Shown here: positions 1 to 9,004 of the stretch, in pieces
How the letters are laid out: every line of letters starts with the position of its first letter
Position numbering within the stretch: the stretch's first letter is position 1
DNA from: Oscillospiraceae bacterium
Lineage (GTDB): Bacteria > Bacillota > Clostridia > Oscillospirales > Oscillospiraceae
Direction of reading: 5' to 3'
Assembly: GCA_031260605.1 (NCBI GenBank)
Contig: JAISLF010000013.1
Span: forward strand, 1-59,264
Length of the DNA stretch: 59,264 bases
The notes under the pieces: generated by a model
Told to the model about the DNA's origin: nothing
What the model saw: only the letters and a program-made list of their open reading frames with translations
The model's database searches: none
Position numbers and translations under genes: made by a program

Positions 1-826
1 CTGCTAAGCGCCTGCGCGGCGGGCGGTTACTTTTTCCGCTTCGCCGGAAAAAGTAACCAAAAAGGGGCGACTTCTTTAGAAGAAGCAATCTTTTTTCTAT
101 ACGGGAACTGCGGTGGTGACAATGGGGTGATGTGCCTTCCCCCGCGACGTATTGCGGTGGTAGCGGCGAACGCCTCCGCTGCGCCGCACGCAGAGGCGAA
201 GCCTATCGCGAGGTTGGGTGCTCAGGTCAGACGTTAGCCTACCGCGAACTGCCTACGGGTGCCAACCGGAAGGTAATTGCTGCTACGATTGCTGACGCGT
301 GTTATGCGGCAATATGGTGCGTGTCCCGTCGGGGTGGGTATTGTGGTGGCGGTGGGTGCAACCTTACGGTTCAAGGCAATCACCCGTTACCACCCCAATC
401 TCCGTAGGGGACGGCGTCCTCGACGTCCCTTGTATGGTTTGCCGCCGCACTTTGCGAAAAACCACTGCACCCTGCTTTGTAGGTGCGTCGGGTGCCCTCG
501 TCTACCTCCGCGCTTTGCGCGTCGGGACACGCAACATTTTGCCGCACCGCAACAGCGCAGGGCGCGGTGCGGGTTGGCTTCGCCAAATTCCGGTTGCCAC
601 CCGCCTGCACTCACCTCTGGCACATAGGGCTAAAGCCCGTCACTCGGCAATTCTGTCCAAATTCGAACGCACGGACACCTACACTTGCCGTACCGCAACC
701 TGCCTAAGCCCAAAAGCGGCTTCTTTGGTTCCTTTCTTGCCAAGACAAGAAAGTAACCGCCCGCCGCGTAGGCGTAAAGCTGTGCGGCGAGGCGCAGCTT
801 CGCCCCTATTACAAACTCCGCAACCA
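1..826. repeat. Long non-coding interspersed repeat, copy A
   Basis: About 0.82 kb of GC-rich sequence that is closely matched at 9753-10574 and again, for its first 115 bases, at 59149-59264. The left end (15-32, inside 1-33) is the exact reverse complement of 751-768 near the right end, so the element has terminal inverted repeats of at least 18 bp, imperfectly about 30 bp. Just inside the left end is a hairpin with arms GGTTACTTTTTCCG and its complement (26-62); just inside the right end is another (728-757). Reading frames found inside one copy are broken by non-triplet indels in the other, so I regard it as non-coding. It ends about 90 bp before the metK promoter. It could be a MITE-like element or a structured RNA gene. 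Confidence 0.85.
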
Positions 827-913
827 CGGTGCACGGCTGTGCGCACCAAAGTCAAAGCAACATCCCCGCCTAAAGCGCCCCTTAATCCAAAAAACCTTCC
901 CAAAATTTTTTAG

Positions 914-942
914 TTGACCTTATAAGCAAAGTATGTTATAGT
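914..942 (+). promoter_or_regulatory. Sigma-70 type promoter of metK
   Basis: The -35 box TTGACC (914-919) and -10 box TATAGT (937-942) are separated by exactly 17 bp. The predicted start near 949 leaves a 60-nt leader before metK. Confidence 0.8.
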
Positions 943-960
943 ATCATTAATGTATAATAC

Positions 961-1000
961 GGGTTTGCTCTGTGTTAAACCCATTCAAACTAACAGGAGA
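961..1000 (+). promoter_or_regulatory. metK leader hairpin with possible RBS-masking pseudoknot
   Basis: A 6-bp stem GGGTTT (961-966) with AAACCC (977-982) encloses a 10-nt loop GCTCTGTGTT. After an A-rich linker, AACAGGAG (993-999) holds the ribosome binding site of metK and can pair with CTCTGT in the loop, giving an H-type pseudoknot that would hide the site. This size and layout recall preQ1-I and SAM-II type translational riboswitches, but I could not match it to a known class. The usual long SAM-I (S-box) leader of clostridial metK genes is absent. Confidence 0.35.
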
Positions 1001-1008
1001 CAAATATA

Positions 1009-2172
1009 ATGTCCAACCGAATTTTCACCTCCGAGTCCGTCACAGAAGGACACCCCGACAAAATCTGCGATCAAATTTCAGACGGCGTTCTCGACGCTAT
1101 GATCGCAGGCGACCCCCTCTCACGCGTTGCGTGTGAAACCGCGACGACAACGGGTCTGGTACTCGTCATGGGCGAAATTTCGTCTCAGGCAAACGTCGAT
1201 GTTAACGCGCTTGTCCGCTCAACCGTCGCCAAAATCGGCTATGACAAGCCGGAATACGGCTTTGACGCCAATTCAATTTCAGTCCTCGTCGCTCTTGACA
1301 AGCAGTCTCCCGACATTGCGCAGGGCGTTAACAACGCCTACGACAACGGCGATGAAATCGGCGCGGGCGACCAGGGTATGATGTTCGGCTTTGCGTGCGA
1401 TGAAACACCGGAGCTTATGCCGGCGCCTATCTCATACGCGCACCGCCTTTCGCGCCGCCTCACTGAGGTTCGTAAAAGCGGCGAGCTTGATTTTCTCCGC
1501 CCGGACGGTAAGACGCAGGTCACCGTTGAGTACGGCGACGGCGGCAAAATCGTCTCTATCCCCGCAATTGTCGTTTCAACACAGCATTCTCCCGACGTTA
1601 CGACGGCAGCCCTTCGCGAGGCAGTGACGGACGTTATCATTAAACCGATAATCCCCGAAGAGCTTATTACAAAAGACACGAAGATTTTCATCAACCCCAC
1701 AGGTCGCTTTGTTATCGGCGGTCCTGTCGGCGACTCCGGACTCACCGGGCGCAAAATTATCGTTGATACATACGGCGGCTATGCCGGACACGGCGGCGGC
1801 GCTTTCTCGGGCAAGGACCCGACAAAAGTGGACCGCTCGGCGGCCTATATGGCGCGCTACATCGCAAAGAACATCGTCGCGGCGGGTCTTGCGCGCGCCT
1901 GCCAAATTGAGCTTGCTTACGCGATCGGCGTTGCGGAGCCTGTGTCGGTGCTTATCGACACGCGCGGAACAGGCGTGCTCTCAGACGAGAAAATCGCCGA
2001 CATCGTCAAAAGCGAGTTCGATATGCGCCCCGGCCGTATCATTTCACGGCTCGACCTGCGCCGTCCGATTTACGGCGCAACGGCGGCTTACGGACACTTC
2101 GGCAGAGATGATGTTGACCTGCCGTGGGAGCGCACAGACGCGGCGGAAACGCTCAAGAGCTACCTCGCTTAA
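1009..2172 (+). CDS. metK: S-adenosylmethionine synthase
   Basis: A 387-residue protein of normal family length that makes S-adenosylmethionine from methionine and ATP in the cytoplasm. The GHPDK motif is at residues 14-18. The methionine/ATP-binding stretch [12 protein letters not shown] and the glycine-rich phosphate-binding loop [16 protein letters not shown] are both present, so all signature motifs of the family are intact. The ATG at 1009 is preceded by AGGAG at 995-999, ten bases upstream. The gene has its own promoter at 914-942 and stands alone, with hairpins after it before the next gene. Control may act on translation through the short leader hairpin. Assignment is secure. Confidence 0.98.
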   Translation: MSNRIFTSESVTEGHPDKICDQISDGVLDAMIAGDPLSRVACETATTTGLVLVMGEISSQANVDVNALVRSTVAKIGYDKPEYGFDANSISVLVALDKQSPDIAQGVNNAYDNGDEIGAGDQGMMFGFACDETPELMPAPISYAHRLSRRLTEVRKSGELDFLRPDGKTQVTVEYGDGGKIVSIPAIVVSTQHSPDVTTAALREAVTDVIIKPIIPEELITKDTKIFINPTGRFVIGGPVGDSGLTGRKIIVDTYGGYAGHGGGAFSGKDPTKVDRSAAYMARYIAKNIVAAGLARACQIELAYAIGVAEPVSVLIDTRGTGVLSDEKIADIVKSEFDMRPGRIISRLDLRRPIYGATAAYGHFGRDDVDLPWERTDAAETLKSYLA

Positions 2173-2228
2173 AAATTTAACAGAGGGTGTGCCGGCGCAC
2201 AGCTGTTCGCGTCGGCGCACCCAACGTC

Positions 2229-2323
2229 GCGCGGCAGAAATGCGTTTTGTCTTGCCGCGCGATTTTATCGTCAGCCAAACTGAAAAACAGCCCGAATTTT
2301 CGGGAGTTGCATTGGTTTTTCAG
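2229..2323 (+). terminator. Hairpins after metK, probable termination region
   Basis: An 8-bp stem GCGCGGCA (2229-2236) with TGCCGCGC (2253-2260) is followed by GATTTTAT. A second nested structure follows: CTGAAAAAC (2280-2288) pairs with GTTTTTCAG (2315-2323) around an inner CCCGAATTTTCGGG. An earlier GC-rich stem sits near 2185-2222. T-runs are weak, so the efficiency is unsure. Confidence 0.4.
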
Positions 2324-2356
2324 TAAAAAAGGCTGCAAGTATCACCGAAAATATGA

Positions 2357-3373
2357 ATGAAAGCAAAAAGCAAACCGTTAACAAAGCTTGCTTTCACATT
2401 GAAAGACTATATTGATAATACATTGGAAACCATAACAACTATGCCGAATCAACAAGAAAAAAGCAAATACACCGCGCAGGGCGCACAAAGAGGCCGTGTT
2501 TCGGGGACTTCCGGCGGGTATACTAACGCAAGACGCGCGCCGTCCTCCCGTCCCTCCTCACGCACATCGCCGCGTCCGCGCCCGGCTGCCGCGCCCGAAC
2601 CCGAAAAAGCAGCCAAGGATGAGCTTGTTTTCGGCAAAAATTCCGTGCTGGAGGCTCTGGCGTCCGGCGCACCTATCGAAAAGCTGTACATCGCCAAGGA
2701 AGACACAACGCCGACTGCCGGCAAAATCACGCGTCTTGCGCGGGACGCCAAGATTGTCGTTTCCTTTGCGGCAAGCCGCAAGCTGGACGATATTCTCGTT
2801 TCAAACGGCTTTTCCGGCAAGCACCAGGGCGTTATCGGAAAGCTCCGCGCCGCCGAATACTCAGGCGTTGAGGACATCTTAGCCGAGTCCGAAAAACGCG
2901 GAGAGCCGCCCTTTATTGTAATCTGCGACGGGCTGACGGATCCGCACAATCTCGGCGCGGTTATCCGCTCCGCCGAGGGCGCGGGCGTGCACGGCGTGAT
3001 TATACCAAAGCACAATTCAGCGGGACTGACCGCCGCAGTTTCTAAAACCTCCTCCGGCGCGATATTTCATATGAAGGTCGCGCAGGTGACGAACCTCTCG
3101 CAGACAATTGACGACTTAAAGGCAAAAAATGTCTGGATTTACGGACTTGCGGGTTCTGCCGAAGCAACAATTTGGGACACTGACCTGTCCTCCGGCGGCG
3201 CGTTTGTCATTGGCGCGGAGGGAGACGGAATTTCACGCCTTGTGCTCGAAAAGTGCGACTTTACCGCGTCAATCCCGATGAAAGGCGCTGTTTCCTCGCT
3301 TAACGCCTCCGTTTCGGCGGGCGTTGTGCTGTACGAAGCGCTGCGGCAAATGACCGCAAAAGCCGCGCGCTAA
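2357..3373 (+). CDS. rlmB: TrmH/SpoU-family RNA 2'-O-methyltransferase (RlmB-like)
   Basis: Transfers a methyl group from S-adenosylmethionine to a ribose 2'-OH of RNA, most likely G2251 of 23S rRNA as RlmB does. The C-terminal catalytic domain carries the three SPOUT motifs: NLGAVIRSAEGAG near residue 198, FVIGAEGDGI, and IPMKGAVSSLNASVSAG, which form the trefoil knot and cofactor site. A substrate-binding domain starting at ELVFGKNSVLEAL precedes it. The first 90 residues are an unusual Arg/Pro/Ser-rich basic extension, probably disordered. The start is uncertain: ATG 2357 and ATG 2441 are both in frame and neither has a clear ribosome binding site. It follows metK, which makes its cofactor, though hairpins lie between. 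The exact nucleotide target is inferred. Confidence 0.88.
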   Translation: MKAKSKPLTKLAFTLKDYIDNTLETITTMPNQQEKSKYTAQGAQRGRVSGTSGGYTNARRAPSSRPSSRTSPRPRPAAAPEPEKAAKDELVFGKNSVLEALASGAPIEKLYIAKEDTTPTAGKITRLARDAKIVVSFAASRKLDDILVSNGFSGKHQGVIGKLRAAEYSGVEDILAESEKRGEPPFIVICDGLTDPHNLGAVIRSAEGAGVHGVIIPKHNSAGLTAAVSKTSSGAIFHMKVAQVTNLSQTIDDLKAKNVWIYGLAGSAEATIWDTDLSSGGAFVIGAEGDGISRLVLEKCDFTASIPMKGAVSSLNASVSAGVVLYEALRQMTAKAAR

Positions 3374-3495
3374 GCGAATTTTTCCGCAACTGCGGCGGCT
3401 TCATTAAGAAACGCCCGCACAAATAAGCAAAAAACTTCGCGTTTGGGCGCGAATCTCGATATACAGACTGATTTCTTACACAAAAGCCTTATTAT

Positions 3496-6400
3496 TTGAA
3501 CAACCAAAACAAAAAACCAATACCACGGCAGACCGACCCGGACGATTATCTTGACAATCTGCTGAACGAATACTCCTCCCCGAACAATACGCGCGGCACG
3601 GCTCCGCGCACCTCCGGAGGGGCTGTTTTGCCGCGCCCGTCCGCGCCCGCACAACCCGGTGCTCACAGCGCTTCAGCTCCGGCGGACTCCGCGCCCTCAG
3701 CGCGGCGCCTTGAAAACTCCGTTCGCCCGAGCGAAGCCGGCGGCTTGCGCCCGCCCCAGTCGGCACGTCCGTCAGACGACCGCACCGGCAAAGCGCCGGT
3801 TCCGGTTCAGAAGCTTGCCGAGGACGACGAGCTTGACCGCAGCTCACTGCTCACCGCTGTCACGGAACAGATTGAAGAGCTTGGCGGCGTTAAAACCTCC
3901 ATTATTACAGATATTATCTCAACCTTTGACGAGGAAGAGTTTGAAGCCGCCGAACGGCACGCAACGCCTGAGGACCGTGAGTATGTAAACCGTGTTCTCG
4001 CGGACATGCGGCAGAAAAAAAAGCGCCCGCGCGTTCCCGGCTATGACGGCAGCTTTCAGGGGCACGGCTCAAACGCCTTATCCGACAGAAACTCAGCGGA
4101 AAAGGCGGCGCACACATCAGCAAACACCGGACGTTTTTCCGCAGCACGCGGCGACGCACCCGGAGTTCCTGTTGAAGAAGCGGAGTTGTTTGACGAAAAT
4201 ACCGGCGCTGACCGTTCTTTGGAAGAGCCGATTATCACAGCTGAGCTTGACACGGCCGAAATGCCTGCGGAGGCGTATACCGCACCCGAAAAGACGGCTG
4301 AGCCGCCCGCCGCCGATACGTCAGACGACAATAATCTGATTGATATTATGTCTGTTGTTAAGGCAGATGCCAACTCAGACGGGGACAGCCCGGCGGCTGT
4401 TCTGCAGCAGCCCTCGCTTTTCGGCGAGGATAAAAAGTCCGCCGCATGGCCTGTAAAACCGTCGTCGGGCACTGATTTTTCCTTTGTAAACAACAGCGCC
4501 GCCGCTCAGACTCCCGCCGAGTCTGAGGTTCCCTCGCTTGAAGACCCCTCATTTTTGCCGCTTGTAAGCGGAAGGATTGAGCAAACCGTCGAAAAGTCCC
4601 GAGAGGAGGAGTTTTTCTCCGACAATCTGGATTCTGACGACCCATCGTCAGACGATATATCAGACCTTTCGGCAAGCTTCGGCAAGGACAGCTTTGCCGT
4701 CCCCGATTTTCTGCAAAAGTCACGCGAGCTTCACTCAAAGAGCCAGAGGATATGGCACGCAACTATTGTTTCCGGCGCACTTTCCGTCATTCTGCTCGTC
4801 GTCTGCCTTGCTCTGCGTGCCGATATGGGGCGGCTTTATCCGAAATACAACTACACGTTCGGCATTATCATAAGTCTTGTGCTTCAGCTTCTGGCGCTTA
4901 TCGTCAGCCGCGATGTGGTGACAGATACGTTCAAGCAGCTATCGCGCGGAAAATTCTCCTGGTCAAGCTTAGTGCTGTTTTCAAACGCCGCCGGAATCGC
5001 ATACACTGTATATTCTGTGAGCATAAGGCCGCAGGCGCTGCCGATTTCCGTTATAAACACAATCGCGCTGGCATTTTGCAATTTCGGCGAGTTTAAGCTG
5101 CTGCAGGCGCTTGCGAAAAATCTGCGCAGCTTTGTTGCAAACCAAAATAAGCGGGTTCGCTCGCTTATAACAACGCAAAAGTTCAAAACAGACAGATTCG
5201 GCAGAAGTGTCTCATCTGACCCGCCGCCGATTATTCTGCACACCGTTTCGGGCACCTCCTCCGAATTTTATTACAACCTCATGAGCGAGGACAACGGCAG
5301 CGGACTTCAATCCGCGCTTGCCCCGTTCATACTGCTGTTCTGCGTCGCGATTTCCGCCTTTGCGGCTATATTAAACCCGTCCCGCGCCTTTGCGGCATCC
5401 TCCGTTTTTGCCGGAACGCTTGCCGCCTTTGCCGGATTTGCCGCGCCGCTCGTGTATTCCGTCGCTTTTTCCTTTGCAACAAAAACTTGTCTCGATACAA
5501 ATCTGATTCTCGGCGGCTACGGCGCGGCCTTTACTCTCAGCAAGGCTGACGGCCTTGCCGTGACGGATGAACTGCTTATGCCGCTCACACAAAGCGAGCA
5601 ACAGCTTGCGCAGACAAAGTCCTCTAAATCGCAAACGGGCTTTTCGCTGTCAATCTCAAAGCTGGATTTTTTCCCGAGTCCCCGCTGGTCTGAATCCAGG
5701 ATTCTGTCCTATGTCGGCAGTGTCATTATTGCCGCAGGCGGCTCCGCCGGACGCAAGTTCCGCAGCGTTATGCAGGAGGGCGGCGTGCCGATTCTCGCGT
5801 TGGACTCGCCGCTTGACCGTGCGGGCAACCGCAACGCAAACACCGATAAAATGCACGAAAACGGACTGAGCATGACTGTCGGCGGGCAGACTGTTTCAAT
5901 CGGAACGCGGGCGTTTTTCCAGCACAACAAGATTGTCAACCAAACTGACTATTCCGGAATCCCCGTGAACGCGCTGATCGGCGCAATTAATGACGATATT
6001 GTGTGCCAATTCAGAATTTCGCACAAGATTCTCTCACGAGTCGCGCGTTCGCTGAACATCATCGGCGGAATTGTCGAGAACTTTTACTTTTCTCTGCGCG
6101 ATTTCACCGTAGAGCAGAATAAGCTGCCTGAGCTGTTCGGCGTTGAGCCGCGCAAAATCACAAGGCTCACCGTTTGGGACAGGTTCCGTCCGAGAGACAA
6201 TTTCACCGACTATGACGACGCGCAGATTCTCGCCGTTTTCCTCGAAAGCGAGCTTGAAATACCTAAAATCTCTCAGGCTGTGGTTTTCCTTGGGAAGCTC
6301 AGACGTCTTCCGCACGTGCTCGCGGTCGTAAATCTGATTATGGGCACAATCTGCGCACTGTTCACCGTATTCGGAATGCTGTATACGAGAACGCCTGTTG

Positions 6401-6519
6401 TTCGCGTTCCTGAGCTGCTTGTGCTCTCGCTGTTTTCTGCCGCCGTCCATTTCACGGTGTATAATTTCTACGGAAATATGGGCAGCCATGAGTTTCACCT
6501 GCCGTTTTCGGGAAAATAG
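3496..6519 (+). CDS. Large membrane protein resembling a degenerate P-type ATPase
   Basis: A 1007-residue protein with a probable TTG start at 3496; no ATG lies near. The first 415 residues are low-complexity, acidic, and rich in Pro, Ser and Ala. Hydrophobic segments then occur near residues 418-440, 450-470, 490-510, 515-535, 605-625, 633-660, 940-962 and 972-992, an arrangement of pairs around a soluble loop like that of P1-type ATPases. In that loop, ADGLAVTDELLMP (about 683) sits where a phosphorylation motif DKTGT would be expected, and GLSMTVGGQTVSIGTRAFF (about 790) resembles the nucleotide-domain strand GxGVxGxVxGxxVxIGxR of heavy-metal ATPases. The catalytic DKTGT is missing, so it probably cannot pump. 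Function unknown; a sensor or scaffold is possible. Next to the formate-type channel gene with a 111-bp gap. Confidence 0.7.
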   Translation: MNNQNKKPIPRQTDPDDYLDNLLNEYSSPNNTRGTAPRTSGGAVLPRPSAPAQPGAHSASAPADSAPSARRLENSVRPSEAGGLRPPQSARPSDDRTGKAPVPVQKLAEDDELDRSSLLTAVTEQIEELGGVKTSIITDIISTFDEEEFEAAERHATPEDREYVNRVLADMRQKKKRPRVPGYDGSFQGHGSNALSDRNSAEKAAHTSANTGRFSAARGDAPGVPVEEAELFDENTGADRSLEEPIITAELDTAEMPAEAYTAPEKTAEPPAADTSDDNNLIDIMSVVKADANSDGDSPAAVLQQPSLFGEDKKSAAWPVKPSSGTDFSFVNNSAAAQTPAESEVPSLEDPSFLPLVSGRIEQTVEKSREEEFFSDNLDSDDPSSDDISDLSASFGKDSFAVPDFLQKSRELHSKSQRIWHATIVSGALSVILLVVCLALRADMGRLYPKYNYTFGIIISLVLQLLALIVSRDVVTDTFKQLSRGKFSWSSLVLFSNAAGIAYTVYSVSIRPQALPISVINTIALAFCNFGEFKLLQALAKNLRSFVANQNKRVRSLITTQKFKTDRFGRSVSSDPPPIILHTVSGTSSEFYYNLMSEDNGSGLQSALAPFILLFCVAISAFAAILNPSRAFAASSVFAGTLAAFAGFAAPLVYSVAFSFATKTCLDTNLILGGYGAAFTLSKADGLAVTDELLMPLTQSEQQLAQTKSSKSQTGFSLSISKLDFFPSPRWSESRILSYVGSVIIAAGGSAGRKFRSVMQEGGVPILALDSPLDRAGNRNANTDKMHENGLSMTVGGQTVSIGTRAFFQHNKIVNQTDYSGIPVNALIGAINDDIVCQFRISHKILSRVARSLNIIGGIVENFYFSLRDFTVEQNKLPELFGVEPRKITRLTVWDRFRPRDNFTDYDDAQILAVFLESELEIPKISQAVVFLGKLRRLPHVLAVVNLIMGTICALFTVFGMLYTRTPVVRVPELLVLSLFSAAVHFTVYNFYGNMGSHEFHLPFSGK

Positions 6520-6630
6520 TAAAAGCTTTTTTGCGGTGCAAACAGTCTTTTGCGCCGCAATATTATTTGTCTGCACCTCATTGCAGGTAGCTTATCCAAT
6601 CACAATCAAGAAAAAAGAGGAGAGAGATCC

Positions 6631-7452
6631 TTGAACTCACCACAAAAAATAGCAGAAAACTACATAGCAACCGGCGCGTCAAAGCTGCGTATGCCCTGGA
6701 CGCGCACAATAGTCCTTTCGATTCTCGCGGGTGTTTTTATCGCACTCGCGGGCGTCGGCGCAACGATAACCTCCGCCGTTATCCCGAACGCGTCGCTGGG
6801 TAAGCTTATCGCCGGCTGCGTGTTCCCGTCAGGTCTTGCAATGTGCGTAATCGCCGGAGCGGAGCTTTTCACAGGCAACACGCTTGTCATCGTCCCCGTT
6901 TTGGAGCGGCAGGAAAAGCTGCGCCAACTCGTGCGCAACTGGGTTCTTGTCTACATAGGCAACTTTATCGGCAGTATTATCATAACCGCTCTCGTGGTTT
7001 ACGGCGGTACGCTCGATATGTTTGCGGACGGGGCGCTCGGCGCTGCCGTGATAAAAACCGCAAACGCCAAGGTGCACCTCAGCTTTTTTGCGGGCACGGC
7101 GCGCGGCATACTGTGCAACATACTTGTCTGCATAGCCGTGTGGATGACATTTGCGGCGAACGACATCGGCGGCAAGGTTCTTGCGCTGTTCTTCCCGATA
7201 CTTATCTTCGTTGCGGCAGGCTATGAGCACTCCGTCGCGAATATGTTTTACGTTCCGGCGGGGCTTTTTGCCAAGGGCTTCCCGCAGTATTTAGAGGCAT
7301 TTGGCGGCGATGTTTCCGGGCTGACGTGGGGCGCGTTTTTTGTGAAAAACCTGATACCCGTAACGCTCGGCAATATTATAGGCGGCTCCGGCTTTGTCGG
7401 GGCGATGTACTGGCTTGCGTACCTGAAAAAACCGCACGGCACGGCGGCATAG
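6631..7452 (+). CDS. Formate/nitrite transporter (FNT) family channel
   Basis: A 273-residue integral membrane protein, the usual FNT size, forming pentameric channels for small monovalent anions such as formate, nitrite or hydrosulfide. It has six predicted membrane spans. Family signatures are GAELFTGNT in the second span region, NFIGSI, AKVHLSFFAGTARGILCN, and FAAGYEHSVANMFY-like sequence at VAAGYEHSVANMFYVPAGL. The start is the TTG at 6631, since GAGGAGAG (6617-6624) lies directly upstream; a longer reading from 6550 would add a non-conserved tail. Substrate cannot be told from sequence; formate is likely in a fermenting anaerobe. Probably co-transcribed with the large membrane protein upstream and the LRR protein 39 bp downstream. 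Confidence 0.92.
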   Translation: MNSPQKIAENYIATGASKLRMPWTRTIVLSILAGVFIALAGVGATITSAVIPNASLGKLIAGCVFPSGLAMCVIAGAELFTGNTLVIVPVLERQEKLRQLVRNWVLVYIGNFIGSIIITALVVYGGTLDMFADGALGAAVIKTANAKVHLSFFAGTARGILCNILVCIAVWMTFAANDIGGKVLALFFPILIFVAAGYEHSVANMFYVPAGLFAKGFPQYLEAFGGDVSGLTWGAFFVKNLIPVTLGNIIGGSGFVGAMYWLAYLKKPHGTAA

Positions 7453-7491
7453 AAAACCCGGTAACGCTGTTTTTACGAGGCAATAAACCCA

Positions 7492-8961
7492 TTGCGTCAT
7501 CATAAACCTGCAAAAACTGTCACTATAATAGTAGCCGTAGCAGTGCTCGCGGCAGTAGCCGCGCTGTCTGTTCACGGCTATTATTCTCAGTTTGCGGAGA
7601 TTGACGGAGTCCGCCACAGAAAAAAAGCGGAGACGCTCGACCTTTCTGCCACGCAAATTGCAATAATTGCATTTGCGGAGGACTTTCCGAATCTGCGCGA
7701 GCTTGACCTCGGCAAAACCGCGCTGACGCCCGACGAGTTGCTTGCACTTTCCGCGCTTTTGCCGGACTGCCGTATTTCGTTTGAGACGTCCGTCTGCGGC
7801 GTTTTAACGGACAGCACGGCGCAGCTTCTTGACCTAACGGACAGCGACGCCGTTGCAGCAGACGAGCTGCGAGGCACGCTGCCGCTGTTTCCCGCACTGA
7901 CCCGCGTCATACTCCCGCCTTACGCACTTACGCCGCCGGAGCTGGACGGGCTGTCGCGCGAATTCCCGGATATTCTGTTTGACGTGGAATTCACCGTCGC
8001 GGAAACGGCGTTCACACGCAGTGCAACCTCGCTTACCATAACAGGCGTAGGCTTTAACCTTGAGGAGCTTATGCAAGCCCTGCCGTATCTGCCGGGTATT
8101 GCGCAAATTGACCTGACGCAGCAGCCTTTTTCGGCGGAACAGGCGCTAACTGTTGCGGCGGAGTTCCCGGAAATTGCCCTGATTTGGAGCTGTGCGCTTG
8201 GCGGCAGACCGACGAAAACGGATTCAGCGGCAATAAACCTTGACGGCGCGGAAATCACGGACCCGTCGGAGCTTGCGGACGCTCTGCGGTTTTTTCCGCA
8301 CCTGAAAACCGTTTATATTGACGGCACGAATTTGACCGACGCGCAAATCGGCGCAACCGCGGATAAGTATCCCGAAATTCGGTTTATCTGGACGATTCGG
8401 TTTGACATTTACTCCTTGCGCACGGATTCCGTCGCCTTTTCCACCGCCGTAAACCAGGACGTGTATTTGCCCAACCTGACAAGCGACGAGGTTTTCGCGC
8501 TTCGGTACTGCCGTGACCTTGAGGCGCTCGACCTCGGACACAACAAGATTTCAGACCTCGGCTTTTTGTCGGAGCTGAAAAATCTGAAAATCCTGATCCT
8601 TGCGGACAATAAAATCACTGATATTTCCGCGTTAAAAGGTCTGCCTGAGCTTCAGTATGTCGAGTTGTTTATGAACAGAGTCGCAGACATTTCGCCGCTT
8701 GCGGAAAACCAAAACCTGCTTGACCTGAACCTGTGCTACAACCGCATTTCAGAACCGCTGCCGCTTGCAGGGTGCACTCGACTCGAACGGCTGTGGATTT
8801 CACACAACGGAATCCCGGCGGCGCAGCGGCGTGAACTGCAATCCGCACTGCCGAATTGCCAAATTGATTTTTCAGTGCAGGAATCAACCGGAAACGGCTG
8901 GCGAAAGCACCCGCGCTATTTCGCAATGCGCGATGCGTTTGCGCTGAAGTATATGTCCTGA
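7492..8961 (+). CDS. Membrane-anchored leucine-rich-repeat protein
   Basis: A 489-residue protein with a TTG start at 7492 (ACGAGG about 11 bases upstream). Residues 7-27 form an uncleaved signal-anchor, so the bulk is extracellular. Irregular leucine-rich units fill the rest; the clearest are consecutive 22-residue repeats near residues 345-430 with LDLGHNKISDLGFLSELKN, LKILILADNKITDISALKG and LDLNLCYNRISEPLPL, typical of the internalin-type consensus. Earlier units are degenerate, with a repeating pattern of LDL or IDL followed by a FPxLxxV-like turn. No catalytic domain or sorting signal is seen. Likely role is protein binding at the cell surface. A bidirectional terminator follows at 8969. 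Confidence 0.8.
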   Translation: MRHHKPAKTVTIIVAVAVLAAVAALSVHGYYSQFAEIDGVRHRKKAETLDLSATQIAIIAFAEDFPNLRELDLGKTALTPDELLALSALLPDCRISFETSVCGVLTDSTAQLLDLTDSDAVAADELRGTLPLFPALTRVILPPYALTPPELDGLSREFPDILFDVEFTVAETAFTRSATSLTITGVGFNLEELMQALPYLPGIAQIDLTQQPFSAEQALTVAAEFPEIALIWSCALGGRPTKTDSAAINLDGAEITDPSELADALRFFPHLKTVYIDGTNLTDAQIGATADKYPEIRFIWTIRFDIYSLRTDSVAFSTAVNQDVYLPNLTSDEVFALRYCRDLEALDLGHNKISDLGFLSELKNLKILILADNKITDISALKGLPELQYVELFMNRVADISPLAENQNLLDLNLCYNRISEPLPLAGCTRLERLWISHNGIPAAQRRELQSALPNCQIDFSVQESTGNGWRKHPRYFAMRDAFALKYMS

Positions 8962-8968
8962 CTGCATT

Positions 8969-9004
8969 AAAAAAGCCGGATACCGCACAGTATCCGGCTT
9001 TTTC
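8969..9004. terminator. Bidirectional terminator between LRR gene and mobA
   Basis: A stem AAAAAGCCGGATAC / GTATCCGGCTTTTT with loop CGCACA. A-run and T-run on both flanks serve the convergent genes on either side. The stop codon of mobA overlaps its right edge. Confidence 0.9.

Noticed and set aside
132..913. Several open frames in repeat copy A, the longest 204 codons
   Set aside because: They overlap in different frames, have no ribosome binding site, are Arg/Pro-rich, and are interrupted by non-triplet indels in copy B.
942..1008. SAM-I (S-box) riboswitch before metK
   Set aside because: The leader is about 60 nt, far too short, and lacks the conserved S-box core.
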